From positions 187,655,344-187,719,343 of the forward strand of contig CM056742.1 in the NCBI GenBank assembly GCA_029851415.1: a stretch of 64,000 nucleotides of DNA, given 5' to 3'. The translations under genes were made by a program, and so were the position numbers. Shown here in pieces: positions 1 through 13,275 of the stretch. The stretch's first letter is position 1. Each line of letters opens with the position of its first letter. The notes under the pieces were generated by a model, which saw nothing but the letters and a program-made list of their open reading frames with translations, had not been told where the DNA came from and searched no databases. This DNA comes from Eretmocerus hayati. Taxonomy: Eukaryota > Arthropoda > Insecta > Hymenoptera > Aphelinidae.

Positions 1-2366
1 TGCTGAATGGGTTGCAAGTTGGAGACCTGATGGAAAGTTGGGTGATGCTTATACGAGACACAGCCACGCTTCTCATTTTTCGATCTCTATTCGATGCAAA
101 TTAATTTTTTGGTCGATTTACGCAATAGACTGGCCGTTTTTCATCTCTTGAAACTCGCGCTGATACTCAAATTGAAAGGGAAGACTCGTCAAAAGATGTT
201 TAAATCCCATTTTTGTTACCTACTCCGGTGTTTGGGTGGAGAGTGCAAGCGGAGAGAGCGCGCGCGCTCCGGGTGAGCGCGTCTATGTAGACTCGGCCAT
301 TGATTTGACTTGGATCCCAACTGACGATCACAACCCTTGTGCATATGCATCTAGATATCTTGGTACGGATCAGGACTATCGGCTCCTCAGTGCCCCGTGC
401 ATCTCCCTCCGTTTTCCTCTATACTTTCTGTTTTTCCTTTCCCGATTGCGGGACTATGACCTTCGGGTCACGGCGTACCAAACACGAATTCCAATATGTG
501 ATTCCCTGATTTACTTTCGGTAAATCTAACATTCTCGATTCTTTTCTGGGTGTTAATGAGAACGGGCTTTGGTCTGCGTCCACTTTATCCAAACTATCAT
601 TTTTTCATTCTTCTTTTCGACTTAGACGAAATAGCAATGAGGGAATTTCGATGATTATAGCTCGAATCGTCATCGTGATGCCATTGACAAATCTAATCGG
701 GCAACAATCGCATAAACGTTGCAGGAGATACCCACCGACGATGAGTTCGATTATGAACGACGATAGTTGGGTTAATCACATATTCGTGATTCCATAGCAA
801 AACTTTTATTCAATTTGAGAATCTCGCTGTAAAGGTGACGAATACAACGGTCCACATACTACCAATAACTCGTGTACTAACGACTCTTGCGGATCGATAT
901 ATCAACGATCTATGGGACACCATATCTCGCGAAACGAGATCAAAACAGATGATCGCGCGAGCGAGCTTAGCATATACATAGTATTAGGGTGAAAAGGGTC
1001 GAGTCTGATGGTCGGTTAGTGCTAAATCGGCAATTTCCACGGCGTAACGCGATATGCCGCGAAAGGTAGAGAGAGATATCCGAGCGACCAACAGCGCCTG
1101 CACGCGACCGATCGATATCCAAGAGGCTGCTCTCCGCCACTATATTCTCTACTACTCCACTATCTCACTCATCTCTCTCTGCCTGTTCTGCTGCCATATA
1201 ACCTCAACTCGCTCATCGTCGCCCCGATTGTGCGCGCATAATGAGCGCTCGCCGCGCAGTTTCCACTACCCCCCCCCCCTCTCCCATATTCCACTCTCCA
1301 CTATCGCGTATAATCTAGAGTTGATAATCAATCACTCGAGAAAGAGCCCGAGCACGTTCGACGTTCGATACTCGAAACTTGATGATTTCGAGGGTATTAG
1401 TTTCATAGTCTAGTATCATCACTATTATCTCTCCTTTCGCCTTGATCATTCGTTACGCATTCGCTCGTATCATTCGCGCGTTCCACAAGTTTTCTTTTCT
1501 TTCAACTCTCATAATTCTTGATATGGATGCTCGTCCTTGGAAGCGATTTTCGAACGATTCTTATCTCGGTTGTAATGTATGGGAGCAAAGTTTTCGAAGC
1601 CCAGGGGGAATTTTGGAAAGTCAGAGAGTGGGTTGAAACCCACACACCCTAATAATGTGCAGATGAAGAAAAACGATGCCATTGTAGATTTTGTGTGTGT
1701 GTGTTTGTGTATTTGTCGGGGGAGCCCGGAATCACGATTCGATTTGTCGATGTATCAAATATTCATCCTCACATGAATATAACAGTGTGAGAGATTGGAA
1801 AGTAGTGTGTATGTGTATCTCACATCGGTTACGCGTTGGTGTATATATTTATCGATGCACAGGGAGGGGAAGAGTAAAAAACGAGCGGCCGAGTGAGGAA
1901 GAGAAAAAGTGTTGCCTCGGCAACGCGTCTTCCTCTCTCTCTCTCTCTCGTCTTTTCTCTCGATACCGCGGCTGCATTTACCTGCCTCTTTGCATCGACA
2001 GCGTGTACAAAACGATGACTCTGTTGTGTGTGTGTGAGTGTGTGTAAGTAAGTGCATGTTTCTGTGCCGGTCGGTTATGACTCTTCAACTTGGTCGGAGT
2101 ATGTAAGTAGTGCACGAGCATCCTGTTTTGTTTTTTTTTTCCATCCTTTTTTGCATGTCTATAGGCCGATATATTCCGTGTATAGTACCTGTATCGCGGC
2201 TCAGTGAATCTTGGGAATATATACTGATGGTTATTTTTCAAATATATCGTGATTCTCATTGCTTTTAGTTATTAATATTTAGCTCTTGTCATTTATAACG
2301 CCGAGCACAGTATACATAGTGATTTCATGGGGGATATTATGTGTATCGGAGCATCTTGGATGTCTA

Positions 2367-2387
2367 ATATATATATATATATATATC
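2367..2387. repeat. AT dinucleotide microsatellite
   Basis: An uninterrupted AT run of about 20 bases is directly visible. It is a simple repeat with no sign of function. Confidence 0.9.
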
Positions 2388-3016
2388 ACAACACGATTAT
2401 TTATGTTTGACATGGGATATTTCTTGTATGGGAAATATTGTGGCGAGGTAGAATTTTGTACCCCTCGTCCTTTTCTACTCCTGACGGTAAGATTCTCACA
2501 TCTTTGGGGATCAACCGATTTTGTGGGAAAACCCTGGAGATTTGGAGTCCCCCAGAATAATCTTTCGGTATGGAAATACTTTCCCCATGAGTTGCTTGCC
2601 TTCACAAGAAGCTCAAGGTCGAATCCTCTTTCAAAGGCTTGCAACTCAGATATAGGACAGTTTTTCCGGAATTGGAAGATTTTTCCAGAATCATCCGGCT
2701 CTCCAGGCTTTTCTAGGTTTCATTAACCCTGCAACCCGGTCAAAATCAAGGTTGAATTCCAAAAATATGAAAAAATCGTAACCATCGGAACAGCTGAAGG
2801 AGGAAAACTATCATCTATCCTCGCCGCAAACCTTAATTGTAAATATAATATCATTGTCTTGTATCTTCATTATGTGGATAATCTTATTCGATGACTCATT
2901 ACTCAATTCGAAAATCTTCACTGATTTTCGTGAATCGTGATGTGTGTGGACAGGGATAACGACTGCGGAATACAGGCATCGGGTACGAGATTCTGTAAAC
3001 GTACATTGGCTGCGAA

Positions 3017-3043
3017 ACGACGACGACGACGACGACGACGACG
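3017..3043. repeat. ACG trinucleotide microsatellite, nine units
   Basis: Nine perfect ACG units are directly visible. The run is CpG-rich, and its survival without CpG-to-TpG decay fits an insect-like, weakly methylated genome. It does not lie in any coding frame that I can support. Confidence 0.9.
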
Positions 3044-4999
3044 GGCTATGCGATTAATAGCGACGCGTCGCCCATCGATTTCCCTCGTGTCTCGCTAAAT
3101 TATTCACACCACGAGCTTGCCTCATTATTTTTCCCACGAGAGATGGCATCGCTTCGTCTCTCTTCCCGTAGTACCTCTATATCTGTTCACTCGACGCATC
3201 TCGAAACGTGCAAATTCCGACTCTGATTGATTGGAAAATTGAGCCACTAATAATTTTCAATTCTACATGAAAACATGAAAATATAATTGATGCACGTGAC
3301 GAAAGGTAATCGGTTGAAATACACTCGAAGTAATGATTTTAGTGAGACTACAAATTGAGCAAGATCATTATAGACTGCTAACGATCTCGGATTAATTATT
3401 GATTCGAGTACCGACTCCATATACCTCTAAGCGTCTGCTTGGCGCATTTGAAGCTCGGCAAACGTGTGACTCGTCTCTCTCGCTTATGCGTATGTGTGGC
3501 TCCATCCAACTCATCCATTATGACATACGCGCCCAAAGAGGATAACTAATTAAGAGCTAAAGCGAGGCTCTAACTTTGCCCAAATTCGGCGTATACTCTA
3601 GAACAAGTAGGAAAGCTGCTCGCTGTGGTAAAAGATTTCATATCGGATTTGTTCAACTTCTCAATAATTTAGCAGGTTTGCCCGAACACACCCAGTGCAC
3701 TGCTCCGCGCAGCATACATTCATTTGTGCAAATTTGTCCGCTAACTCAGTTTGCGGTCGCGAACGTAAATTTTAGCGAGATTCTCTTCCCAACGAACACG
3801 GCCGAGAGAATGCATTATGGTATACGTATGCTATGACTTGGTGACCCTAATACTTTGACTTTTCCACGATAAGCTTGAGCCCGCTATCGAGTATGGGCGA
3901 AGCTACTCGATTTCCATATGCTCTTTTTCTCGTCATTATTCGTTTTTAAATAGGTCCAACAAATTTCCTAGTAATGTAAATTACTGAGAACTTTGAGAAT
4001 TACATCTTATGAGGCATGGATTTATGGAGTGAGGAATATTTTATTCGCTTCTAATGGTCAAATCTCTCAGAGTTATCACAGAACCTTGACTTCGAATCCG
4101 ATATTTAGAGCCAATTAACTCAGAATACACCATAGTTTGAGTTTTTCCGAAACCAGCGCTACAAAACCTATGGAAAGCGCGTGCTTTGTGAATTGAATAA
4201 CAATTGAATAGCTGTTTCATGTTTGTTTTTCACTCGATCATGACGCATAAATATCCCAGGAGCAAATTTAATGTAAATTTTCGGTCGACTTTGCGTGAAG
4301 CACTGCTTTTGTTCACTCTACACCCAGTCGATCGAAATAGTATTTTCGCACGACCGTACATTTTTCGATACGAGGGTGGGGAGTTTGCTTCTGCTTTTCG
4401 AGTGATAATTTCGACCCTCGCCATGGCCCGGACCGAAAACAATTGCCCGAAAAGCAAAACCAAACTTCCCACGTCCGAATCAAAAAATGCTATTTAAACA
4501 GGAATGACGTCAACTTTCTGATATCGCAGACATATCGGCGGACTAATCGATCAAGAATATTCGGAACTCAAATACTGTTTGAATAGTATAAAGTCGAAAT
4601 TTCTCTTGAGTCGGTCAATTTTCACTACTTGATTACAAGATAAACGAGTGCTACCCTCAATATCATATCAGCAGCTATCATAATTTTTAGAATATTCGAG
4701 AACGTACTTTTTGCCGTCGTTCTTTCAAGGACTGAACCATCCAGAGACGCGTGAATATTTTTTCAGCATAGGGCGACTAAAGCGCCACTTTTACTCCCGG
4801 CTGGGAATATAAAATTGGCGTTTATTCGCCCTAATGCGAAAAAATAGCATACTTCCCTCGCTCAGCAGGCTGTTTTAAGGCACGGGGAATATTTTCCCCC
4901 GTTGCACTCGGGAAAAAACCATCCCCGTGCCCCAAAATAGCCTAGCTTCGCATCGGGAGTAATATACTATCTTCATTCACTTACAAAGAGAAGTCCAAC

Positions 5000-5220
5000 C
5001 TCGTGGGTCCCGGGTTCCTCCCTAACCTCGCAAATCATCTTATTTTGGTGAAAAATTAAGGTATCTGAAGAAAATTAATCCCATGGGCCTCCTATTTTGA
5101 GATACAGCTATGGATATTAACATTGGCAGTATACCTGTATGAACATCTTTTCAACATTGGGCTGTATAGCCACTGCTGATCTCCATGGCTAAAATTATGG
5201 ATAGAAGGCCCATGGGACTG
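5000..5220 (+). repeat. Dispersed repeat, copy 1 (relative at 18070-18340)
   Basis: This stretch aligns in the same direction with 18070-18340. Shared landmarks, in order, are a TTTTGGTGA block, a GGCCTCCTAT block, GAGATACA followed by CTATGGA, and a later CTCCATGGCT block. GAGATACAGCTATGGA and the downstream CTCCATGGCT are near-complementary, so each copy can fold into a small imperfect hairpin. No coding frame is shared. It is probably an old non-autonomous mobile element of unknown family; its ends are not defined by target duplications. Confidence 0.55.
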
Positions 5221-5611
5221 AATCTTTCGAGACACCTTACTTTCTGACCAGACCAAAATGGTATCCAAAGTTTGAGACGAATCCAGGATTTGCAAGGTTG
5301 AACCTCTCCTTGTTAGTTCACTTTCCCGGAGACTCCGATTAGGCGTTAGGCATCTAGATCGTAAAACACTCAAGGACATCTCATTTTCAGACAAACGTTT
5401 TTGTAATTTGGGTAATTTAGCAATTTCTTAAGGAGTGATATTGGCCAAAAAAGTCTCATTACTGTCACTGGAAAACAGCAATAGAATCAAACTTAACGAA
5501 AATCTCAAAAATCATAGGATAGGATTCGCATAATGATAAGAGAGAAAAAGTTGCAAAAATTGGAAAACTTGGCTCTGTGATGTTTCAGGTTTAGTTTGGA
5601 CATTCATGCAA

Positions 5612-5679
5612 CGTTCGTAAGCCTCGAGTACAAATATGGAATAGTTAGACAGGACTTGATCCCACATGTGAGATCCACG
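5612..5679 (-). repeat. Short dispersed repeat (relative at 13208-13275)
   Basis: On the - strand this segment contains CATATTTGTACTCGAGG preceded by CCTGTCTAAC. The same order, with a few mismatches, occurs on the + strand at 13208-13275. About 35 of the best 42 positions agree by eye. This is too long for chance in 64 kb and points to a dispersed repeat with decayed ends. Confidence 0.5.
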
Positions 5680-8308
5680 AAAAGCATGATATATTGACAC
5701 AGCACGTGAAAAAGACTCAACATATTTTTGATCGGTTCTGCAGGGCCCATCAACAGTATGTTGAAGAATCATGCTGTAAAGAGTAAACAATCATTCTGGC
5801 AAGAGTTGCCAATAATTCATAAAGATAAGGTATTTATGCATTCCTCGCTATTCCAACTCACTAATATGATTTTGCTCGTACCCGACAAAGTAGTTCACAG
5901 TGCTCGGCGCATGACCATGACTATCGGGTCTGAATTTCCAATTCAAATGACGGGCAAAAATGATGCTCACACGAGTTCAACCAGCTCGCGCGACTTAATA
6001 TATACCGTGTACAGTGCTCACATTATCGCGATCTCCAAATCTACATGGCGTATTTACACAGCTGGAAATAATGCGGGCACTCGCGAAAATCTATTACTCG
6101 TACACATAGCAAAGCAACACATTTACAACGCTCATCGCTTTGACTATTTTCGGCTTATCACTCGGGGCCAAACGAGGCAATCGTAGCTGATGCGTCTGCA
6201 AAATTTCATTCCACCCAAGCAACTACCGTTATATCTATCTCTACACCCACACTATGAGTGAGTAAAATGTAAAAAATTCACGGTCGACGGGATTCTTTTG
6301 AACGCTGTATATTTTCCTCGCTTACGAGCCACTACCCAATGTTTATTCAGTTATCCTATTATGCACGCTGAGCAAATTCTCTTTCCTATAAAGAGCCACA
6401 CGGTATATCAAAAACAAAGGGCTGCGCAAGAGAGAATATGTGTATATATATGTACAGTTAGAACCACGTAGCTGACCCAGTAATTATTCCGCGAAGTGCT
6501 CGGCACAACTGCGTTAAAAAAAAACTGCCTGATAATCATTGGTAGAGCCTTCTGTCTTTCTCTAGCTCCATAGCTCGACGAACAAAACGCACAATGGGCC
6601 AACTAGCATAAAGGCAACTTGGCACTGCGCGCAAATGGAGCGCGCAAGCCTCGCACGCCGATAACGCTGACTACGTTGTACGTCTGACCGCACGTATACT
6701 CGTACTACTTGGCTGAACCATACACTCGACAGAACAGAGTTTCTATGCTACCCCGCCGCGAGCTATGCCGGAGTCTATAAGGTGATTCTACATTAACAAG
6801 GCCGTGTATACGGGGGCACCACTTTTTGAATTTTCCAAGTGTAAACTGCCGAGAGACTTGAGAGTGATGACTCGTGAAAAAAAAGCTCATCAGAATTCGA
6901 AATTTGACCAAGATGAGTTGAGCCACGATTACAGAGTTAATGCGGATGCGGGATGCATCAGTTAGCTACCAAGAATATTTTTTCAATAACAATAGGGTAA
7001 TTTTCTGACAAAGGTCAGCATCTCACTCTCTTTTTTGAAAATAGCCTAAAAAGGCTGATTCGCCAACACTTTCCGATCTTAACTTCTCTGTAGCTCGGAA
7101 TCATCACACTTCATCGACAATATAACGAACAATTTCCTGAAGGTCTTGGGAATATGCACAAAAGATAAAGATACGAATGTGTGAATTCATACTAATCCAG
7201 AGGAAAAGTGACGCCCCTGCGCGTATGGCGTGAAAAAATGAGTTTGATCGGCGAGGGGAAATTCAAGGTAAGTAGATGGCTTATCTCGAGCTCTCCGGGA
7301 GCAGGTAGATGCGTTTGGAGTACCTGATGCGTGACTAACGAGGATGACATAGCGACTCTACTCGGAAGTTAAATTTTCTCAAGCTGAGATGCCTTGAGCA
7401 AGCGCATCTTGGACATCTGCATCGGCTGTCGTATTCAATACCTTCGGGGGCCTCTTATGAGCAGACGGTTTTCGTAGGGCTTTTACATAACGAACCCGGA
7501 GATATATATCCGGCCAAAAGCATCAGTGAACTCTTCGTCTGTGCGAGACAGTCGCGCTGCCTGCAGTCATGGAACTCTCTATTATACGATGTCTGCTGCG
7601 TTGGGCTGGCACGCGTTATGTGATGTGATATGGCAAAAGGTGAATGTGCACTCGCGAGGAGTGAGCGATAAAATGACGACGAGAACACCTGATGCTGTTG
7701 TATAGCCTGAGGTAAGCCGTAAATTTTGAAACCACCAGACACGATGAATTATAAGTTAGGCACACTGCTGGGCTGCGCTTTCTTATCCCGAGTGGATTTT
7801 GTTGTGGGCTGAGCTCAAAGCTCCGAGCACCATCGCGCCACGGAAGGATGATTTTTTAACGCGAAACCGGAGATGCAGCTGAATTTTGCTGCTAACTGAC
7901 TTTTGGCTGCCACTGCGGCTTATTCTGCCGCGGAATTCTCGCGTGTCTGCGCAAATTTTACGCCAAGAGGGAGTTTAGGTGGAATAGGAACATTGCTTTG
8001 GCCCGTCGCGTGCTAACCGACGATGTAACGCTAACTTTGGAGCTGAAAATCTCCAGATGCTCGGTTGTACTACTGTGGAGTAGATTTACCTGGCTGCTGA
8101 AATATACGACAGCATTGCGTGGATTAAGCAAAAAGTCAGGATTTTACAGGGAGCCAGAAAAGCACTATGTTTGGATGGATTTCATCATTCGAACCCATAT
8201 TCAGATGGAAGTAGTGCCTCTTTCAGGTTAAAATTTTATTTGTATTTCCGGGTGATTTTTTCTACAAACTATGCCGAGATTATACGGAAATAGACTCTTG
8301 AGGCTTTT
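5680..8308. other. No gene seen
   Basis: I see no supported exon, RNA gene or repeat family here. Open frames on both strands are short and have no domain, signal peptide or good splice context. Confidence 0.6.
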
Positions 8309-9409
8309 TGTTAATAAAATGCATATTTCTCGAGCCCGTTCCATGATACAGAGATTCGGCTCACATCATCCAAGAGGTCTTGAAAAAATCCACCAAATTC
8401 AGTCTTGTAGAGTTGATATTGAGGTTTTTGGCGGGTTTATCGGACAAAAGAGTGAAAAACATAGAAAATTCAATGACTCAAAAACCCAATTCGTGGAACC
8501 TCCAAAATTTGATATTTCATGTAATTTTTGGTATTTTTCCAGAAAAAATGGCCCTAAATTCCTCTTTTGTGTTCTAAGGCCTATTTTTGCTATTTTTTTA
8601 CAAATCTATTTTTTAGGCTCCTGGAGATCGTCTGTTTTCTGCGCATACGCAGGAATTTGGACCCTTCAATTCAATCTTATTGGAAACCCGAAGAAATTTC
8701 CTTCAAAATGACCAGCTAGCGGAGTCGATTCTATTCATTCGGGACAGAGCTCCAGCGCTCAAAAGATCACTGAATTTCAATGACTCACAAGAGGTAGGAC
8801 GAAGATACTAGGTACAGTGATGAGGGAAATTCGCCCCTCCCCCGTTCGATGGCGTCCGCCGACTAGTCCCACTCGAACTGAGAGCTGATCTTTTATACGT
8901 TGTTACTTGTAGGTAGCTATATGTATGAAGCTGACTTTGCTGGGTCGTCATTTTGAAGGAAATTTCCTTGGCTTTTCAATCAAATGGGTTTCAGCCATCC
9001 AAATCCGTCCGCATACGCAGAAAACAGATGTTTTCGAAAAGCCTGAAGCATCACCCCGTAATGGCGAGAGGACTGATGTCCACAGGCCACCTAGCGCGAA
9101 GAAGAAGAAAAACCTGAAGGATGAATTTGTGAAAAATAGCAAAATTAGGCCTTAGAACGCAAAAGAGGAATTCGAGACCATTTTTCTGGGAGAATACAAA
9201 ATTATACGTTAAAATATCAAATTTTGAGTGTTCTAAGAAATTTGATTTTTGAGGAATTGAATTTTGTATGTCGTTTAGCCTTTGACCCGATGAAACTGCC
9301 CATAACCTCGAAATCTAAGACCGATTTTGATAAGTCTTCTGAGATCTTTAGGATGCCTCGAACTGCATCTCTGTATCTCGGGTTCGAGAAATGTACATTT
9401 CATTGAAAA
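8309..9409. mobile_element. Diverged foldback (inverted-repeat) element
   Basis: The left arm, about 8309-8727, and the reverse complement of the right arm, about 8925-9409, follow each other block by block. Shared blocks are ATGCATATTTCTCGAG-like and ATACAGAGAT near the outer ends, then CAAAATTTGATATTT, ATTCCTCTTTTG, GTTCTAAGGCCTA, GTCTGTTTTCTGCG and TTTCCTTCAAAATGAC near the loop. The arms look roughly 70 percent alike by eye, so the element is old. The loop is about 200 bp. Open frames inside the two arms are mirror images of each other, not genes. No transposase is present. I could not define a target-site duplication. Confidence 0.7.
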
Positions 9410-12400
9410 AATACCCAATCTTTCTTGTTGGATCATATTCAAAAGGCTAAAGTGATGTACGTCGAAGATTCCTGGACGTCGTAGGCTGGTGAAAAATTCA
9501 TATTTTGTACCAAAGAATCGGATAAAGAAGTTAAGAAAAAAATTGAGACATGATACTTTTTTGTTGATCTCTTTCGCGCGGAATTACTCGTTTGGAATTC
9601 TCTCAACCTGCTTGATACTCAACTACCAAATTCTGGTTGAAAAATATCTTGTTCATACCAAATTCATTTAGCCGATGTAGGGCAAGTTTGCATAGTTAAA
9701 TGAGTCTTCGTGAATCAAAGGGAATTCTGAGAATGAACGAAGTAACGGATTCATACAAATCTGATGATATTCCACGAACTTAATTGAGGAAAAGTCATTT
9801 ACTGTGCTGCATAATTTTCCACCAGAACACTATTTTAATTGGAATCCTGATTTTTGGTTATGAAGTACACTGGAAATATGATAATGAAACCAAAACTTGT
9901 TGCAAGGATATCAATTCTACCCCAGAAGTACCAGAAATCTGTCGATCTCAATATACCTATGAGTTTTACCCTTTAGTGCGGGTAATTTACATTTAATTAA
10001 AGTGAGTTGTATATGATGAGCTGGATACTACAAGTCTCCATAGCTTGAAGAAAATACAATTGTCCATGTTCCACGACATTCTTTCTGAAACATATAAGCT
10101 CTGCAAATTCGGAAAGTACACGAGAAAATTTGCAAAATACATAGATGTAAAGAAATCGCACAAGAAAGCCGATATTTTTCCTTATTCCTGCCTCAAATCT
10201 AGCATTACTGCAATACCTCATCGGTCCATCAAGATTCTTAGGGTCAGTCGCAGACAATTTCACGAATTAACGAAAGTGGATAAATGATTTCACCCACAAT
10301 TCCTTGATCAGCGAGTCACGATCATTCCTCACAAGCATTTTGCCAACCAAGAAACAACGTCGAGGCTTTACGCAACCACAGCGCAATCACGTTTCAATAT
10401 TTGCTCTCGCAATCACACTTCTCCAGCCCGAGCTCTTGCTTTCAAAACTCGTCTGCGGCAAGAGATGCGGTAAAGTTCCACACAGAGAAAAGGAGGACGA
10501 AGGGAGTTGAAGCTCAAGCGTACAACAAGGTAAGGAGGAAGGCCTCGCGCCAAGAGATAATCATTTTCTCGAAAGACAAACTGGCTCGAGCACGAGACGC
10601 CATATGTGGATGCGCAAGGCACGTACACATCATATCCCTCGAGTAAACTCAGGCAATTATCCTGCAAGCCGAGTTGCTAAAGTCACGTTAGGTGGCAGTG
10701 CGGATATTTGCTCGATGCTTTAATGCGCTCGAGTCTGAAATTTCCAAAAATGTTGTATCGTGCAAAAGTGGTGGGTCTTCATTTCCGAGCTATGATTGCT
10801 CCGAAAAATGATCTGAATGCGAGATTTAAGCCTCGACCATGTAGAAATTGGTGATCAAACTGTCTGTGCACATGACATCACCAGACAGTGAGTATGGATG
10901 AAGAAAAATTTCATATCTGTCCAAGTGATCCGTAAACGATATAGAGTAGGTTTTATCTCTCGATTAGTGATTCCACATCTATATCAGAAACATCTGACCC
11001 CACATCCATCCGAATGTCAACAAAGCAACATAATATTAGTTATTCTCGTGGCAAGAGATTGAGTAGGAGAAGACAAGACCAGAAGAATCATGTACAGGGA
11101 AAGAACTCGATGAAGAGGAAAAACTTCAGATCTGCAACCTGTATTCCTTGCGGCCAACGCTGAGCTTGAAATAGCTCGAAATAGCTCATGTCAAACGTTG
11201 AGTATTCGAGAGTTCCCTTGGTTCCGGCACAAAGATTGAACAATCAGGCCAAAATAACAGTGGTTCCGAAAACCGTGGTTCCAGAGATCGAGCCGCTTAC
11301 GAAACACGTCAAATAGCATACATTGTATGCAGAACAATTGAGCCAACAATTCAGAACTCCATCGGGGTTTCCCTTGAAAATATTTAATCCCTGATGTAGC
11401 AGAGGCGTTCCGACACTTCTTGGAGTCATATTCATAGTTCCAAGTACGAGACCACCCCATTGAATAAACAGAACTCTGCCAGATCAAAAATTACGATAAC
11501 ATCAGGCTACTTAAACACACGCACAGAACCCATAATACAACGAAGAGGAAGCAGAAAAGCATATATGGATAAAACGAGGTCATCGTGGTTAGACGTTTGC
11601 TTCCACGAGTTGGAGATCCCGCTGGAATGAAAAAGGAAGAGAGAGGCTCGTCGAAAGCCGATATCCTGGATGCTGTGCGGTGGCAGAGAGAAGCATAGCC
11701 CAGCAGTAGAGCAGAGCTACTCTCGGAATCGTGCATGTGCGCACGTGTGCATTATGAGCTTCGCGCAATCATGTATGTGTGTAATACTTGGTATATGCAT
11801 GGCGCTGGGGCAGCTGCGCAATGCGCACAATTCGGTCACTGCGATATGCGCCCTGCGGTGGTTAAACCCGATGCTGCTCATATAGCCCTGTGCAGCATGC
11901 TTGGCTAGCCGGAGAGTAGGTGGTTCATGGATGTGTTATTCCATGCCCTGGGGTGTACATGTTTGTCTGTGTGGGGCTACGGATAATTTCCACGTGGTGC
12001 GATTCCCCGAGGTGGGGTTTCCACTGTAGGTGTACAGAGACACTCGGATGACGCGATGGGAATTGTCGACACTGCATAGCCCTGATCACTGGTGTGTGGA
12101 TCCTTATTGGCGCTTGAGGTGCGCTGTGGAGTACATTTTTTGTCCTTTCGTGACCTCTATCGTTACAAGAATTTGGATGAAAAAAGAAAAATTTGGGCAA
12201 ATAGAGTTAGTGCCCTCGAAGGCCCTTGGAGTCCATGTGAAAATTTTATGACCTGACTGATGAAACTCGAACGGAGCTTATCTCATCAAAGAAGTTTTAT
12301 ATAATTTCCGTCGAATTATTAGAGAGTGCACAAGGAGATCCTCGCCATTCATCGACAAAAATGTCTCTCCTTCGATAATTTCAAAGATTCAACAAATTCC

Positions 12401-13207
12401 ATTCTTCCGAATCGGTTTATGGAATCTAGTGACTGAGTCAAAGAGGGAATAATAACAATGTCCTCCAATGTGAGGGAGAAGATGTGTTCTGTTGGGAAAG
12501 CATGGTATATTTTTGTCTTCGTTCGAGTAGGGCTCAACAGAAAAATATTCTCAGTTCAATAAATTATGCAATAAGTCCTCAAATTATGGAGAAAAAGATG
12601 GGGGAAGTATCGAGAATTTGAGTCAGGTTAAAAGTCCTTAGAGATCAACAGTAATTGTTTTTCATCAAAAAAATATCAGGAAAAACGCGTCGGTATTCAA
12701 TTCTTCTGGAAAAACCAAACGCGGCAAGATTTCAATTCTCAAAAATGAGTCATTTTTAATTATCAGATAATGGATACCACTGTATTGGTATACAGAGTAT
12801 AGTACTTCGTCATAAACACAGTGCCTTGAATGAATTCTTCACAATTCTGGAAGAGAATCTCCAGTAGAGGAGCCCCTGCGCAAGCTCAAGAACATGTATG
12901 TGAGAGCATAATATGAGGAATGAAATCTCTCTCTGAAGATGGGGAACGCAAATGACCAAGAAGCAGGTCTGAGAGCCTGGATTTGATATTAAATTGATAG
13001 GAATATTACTTTTGCAATTCATTTCTCCTATTCGTCGAGATACCATCCTCATAGTACATCGACTCATTTGGTAAAAAGTTCTACAAGAGTTGAATGATGG
13101 TGAGTGAACGAGTTTTCGAAAATTCTCATCTGATCAGCCACTCAACCCACATTCTGCAAGGCCTATCATCATTGTTTTGAATTCCCTACATCTATTTGAT
13201 ACCAATC
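9410..13207. other. No gene seen; two weak coding-like frames at 9.8-10.3 kb
   Basis: The region lacks recognisable genes. Two consecutive + strand frames at 9784-9996 and 10045-10287 have protein-like composition, the second being Lys-rich. They have no domain, their length is within chance expectation and they lack convincing splice sites, so I do not call them genes. The rest is plain AT-rich sequence with a somewhat GC-richer patch at 11.7-12.2 kb. Confidence 0.5.
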
Positions 13208-13275
13208 ATGGATCTAACATCTCATTTGTAGTCCTGCCTAACGATTTCATATTTGTACTCGAGGTTCACTGACGG
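13208..13275 (+). repeat. Short dispersed repeat (relative at 5612-5679)
   Basis: This is the + strand partner of the segment at 5612-5679. It shares GTCCTGCCTAAC and CATATTTGTACTCGAGG in the same order. It is directly followed by a small hairpin with arms ATATAAGG and CCTTATAT. Family and full extent are unknown. Confidence 0.5.

Larger units (their letters stand above)
1..4990. other. No gene seen; microsatellite-bearing non-coding DNA
   Basis: I see no exon or RNA gene that I can support. The stretch contains a GT-rich tract near 1691, a CT run near 1933, an AT dinucleotide run at about 2367-2387 and nine ACG units at 3017-3043. Open frames in this stretch have no recognisable domain, and several come from these low-complexity tracts. 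The unmasked CpG content suggests weak DNA methylation or none. Confidence 0.6.
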
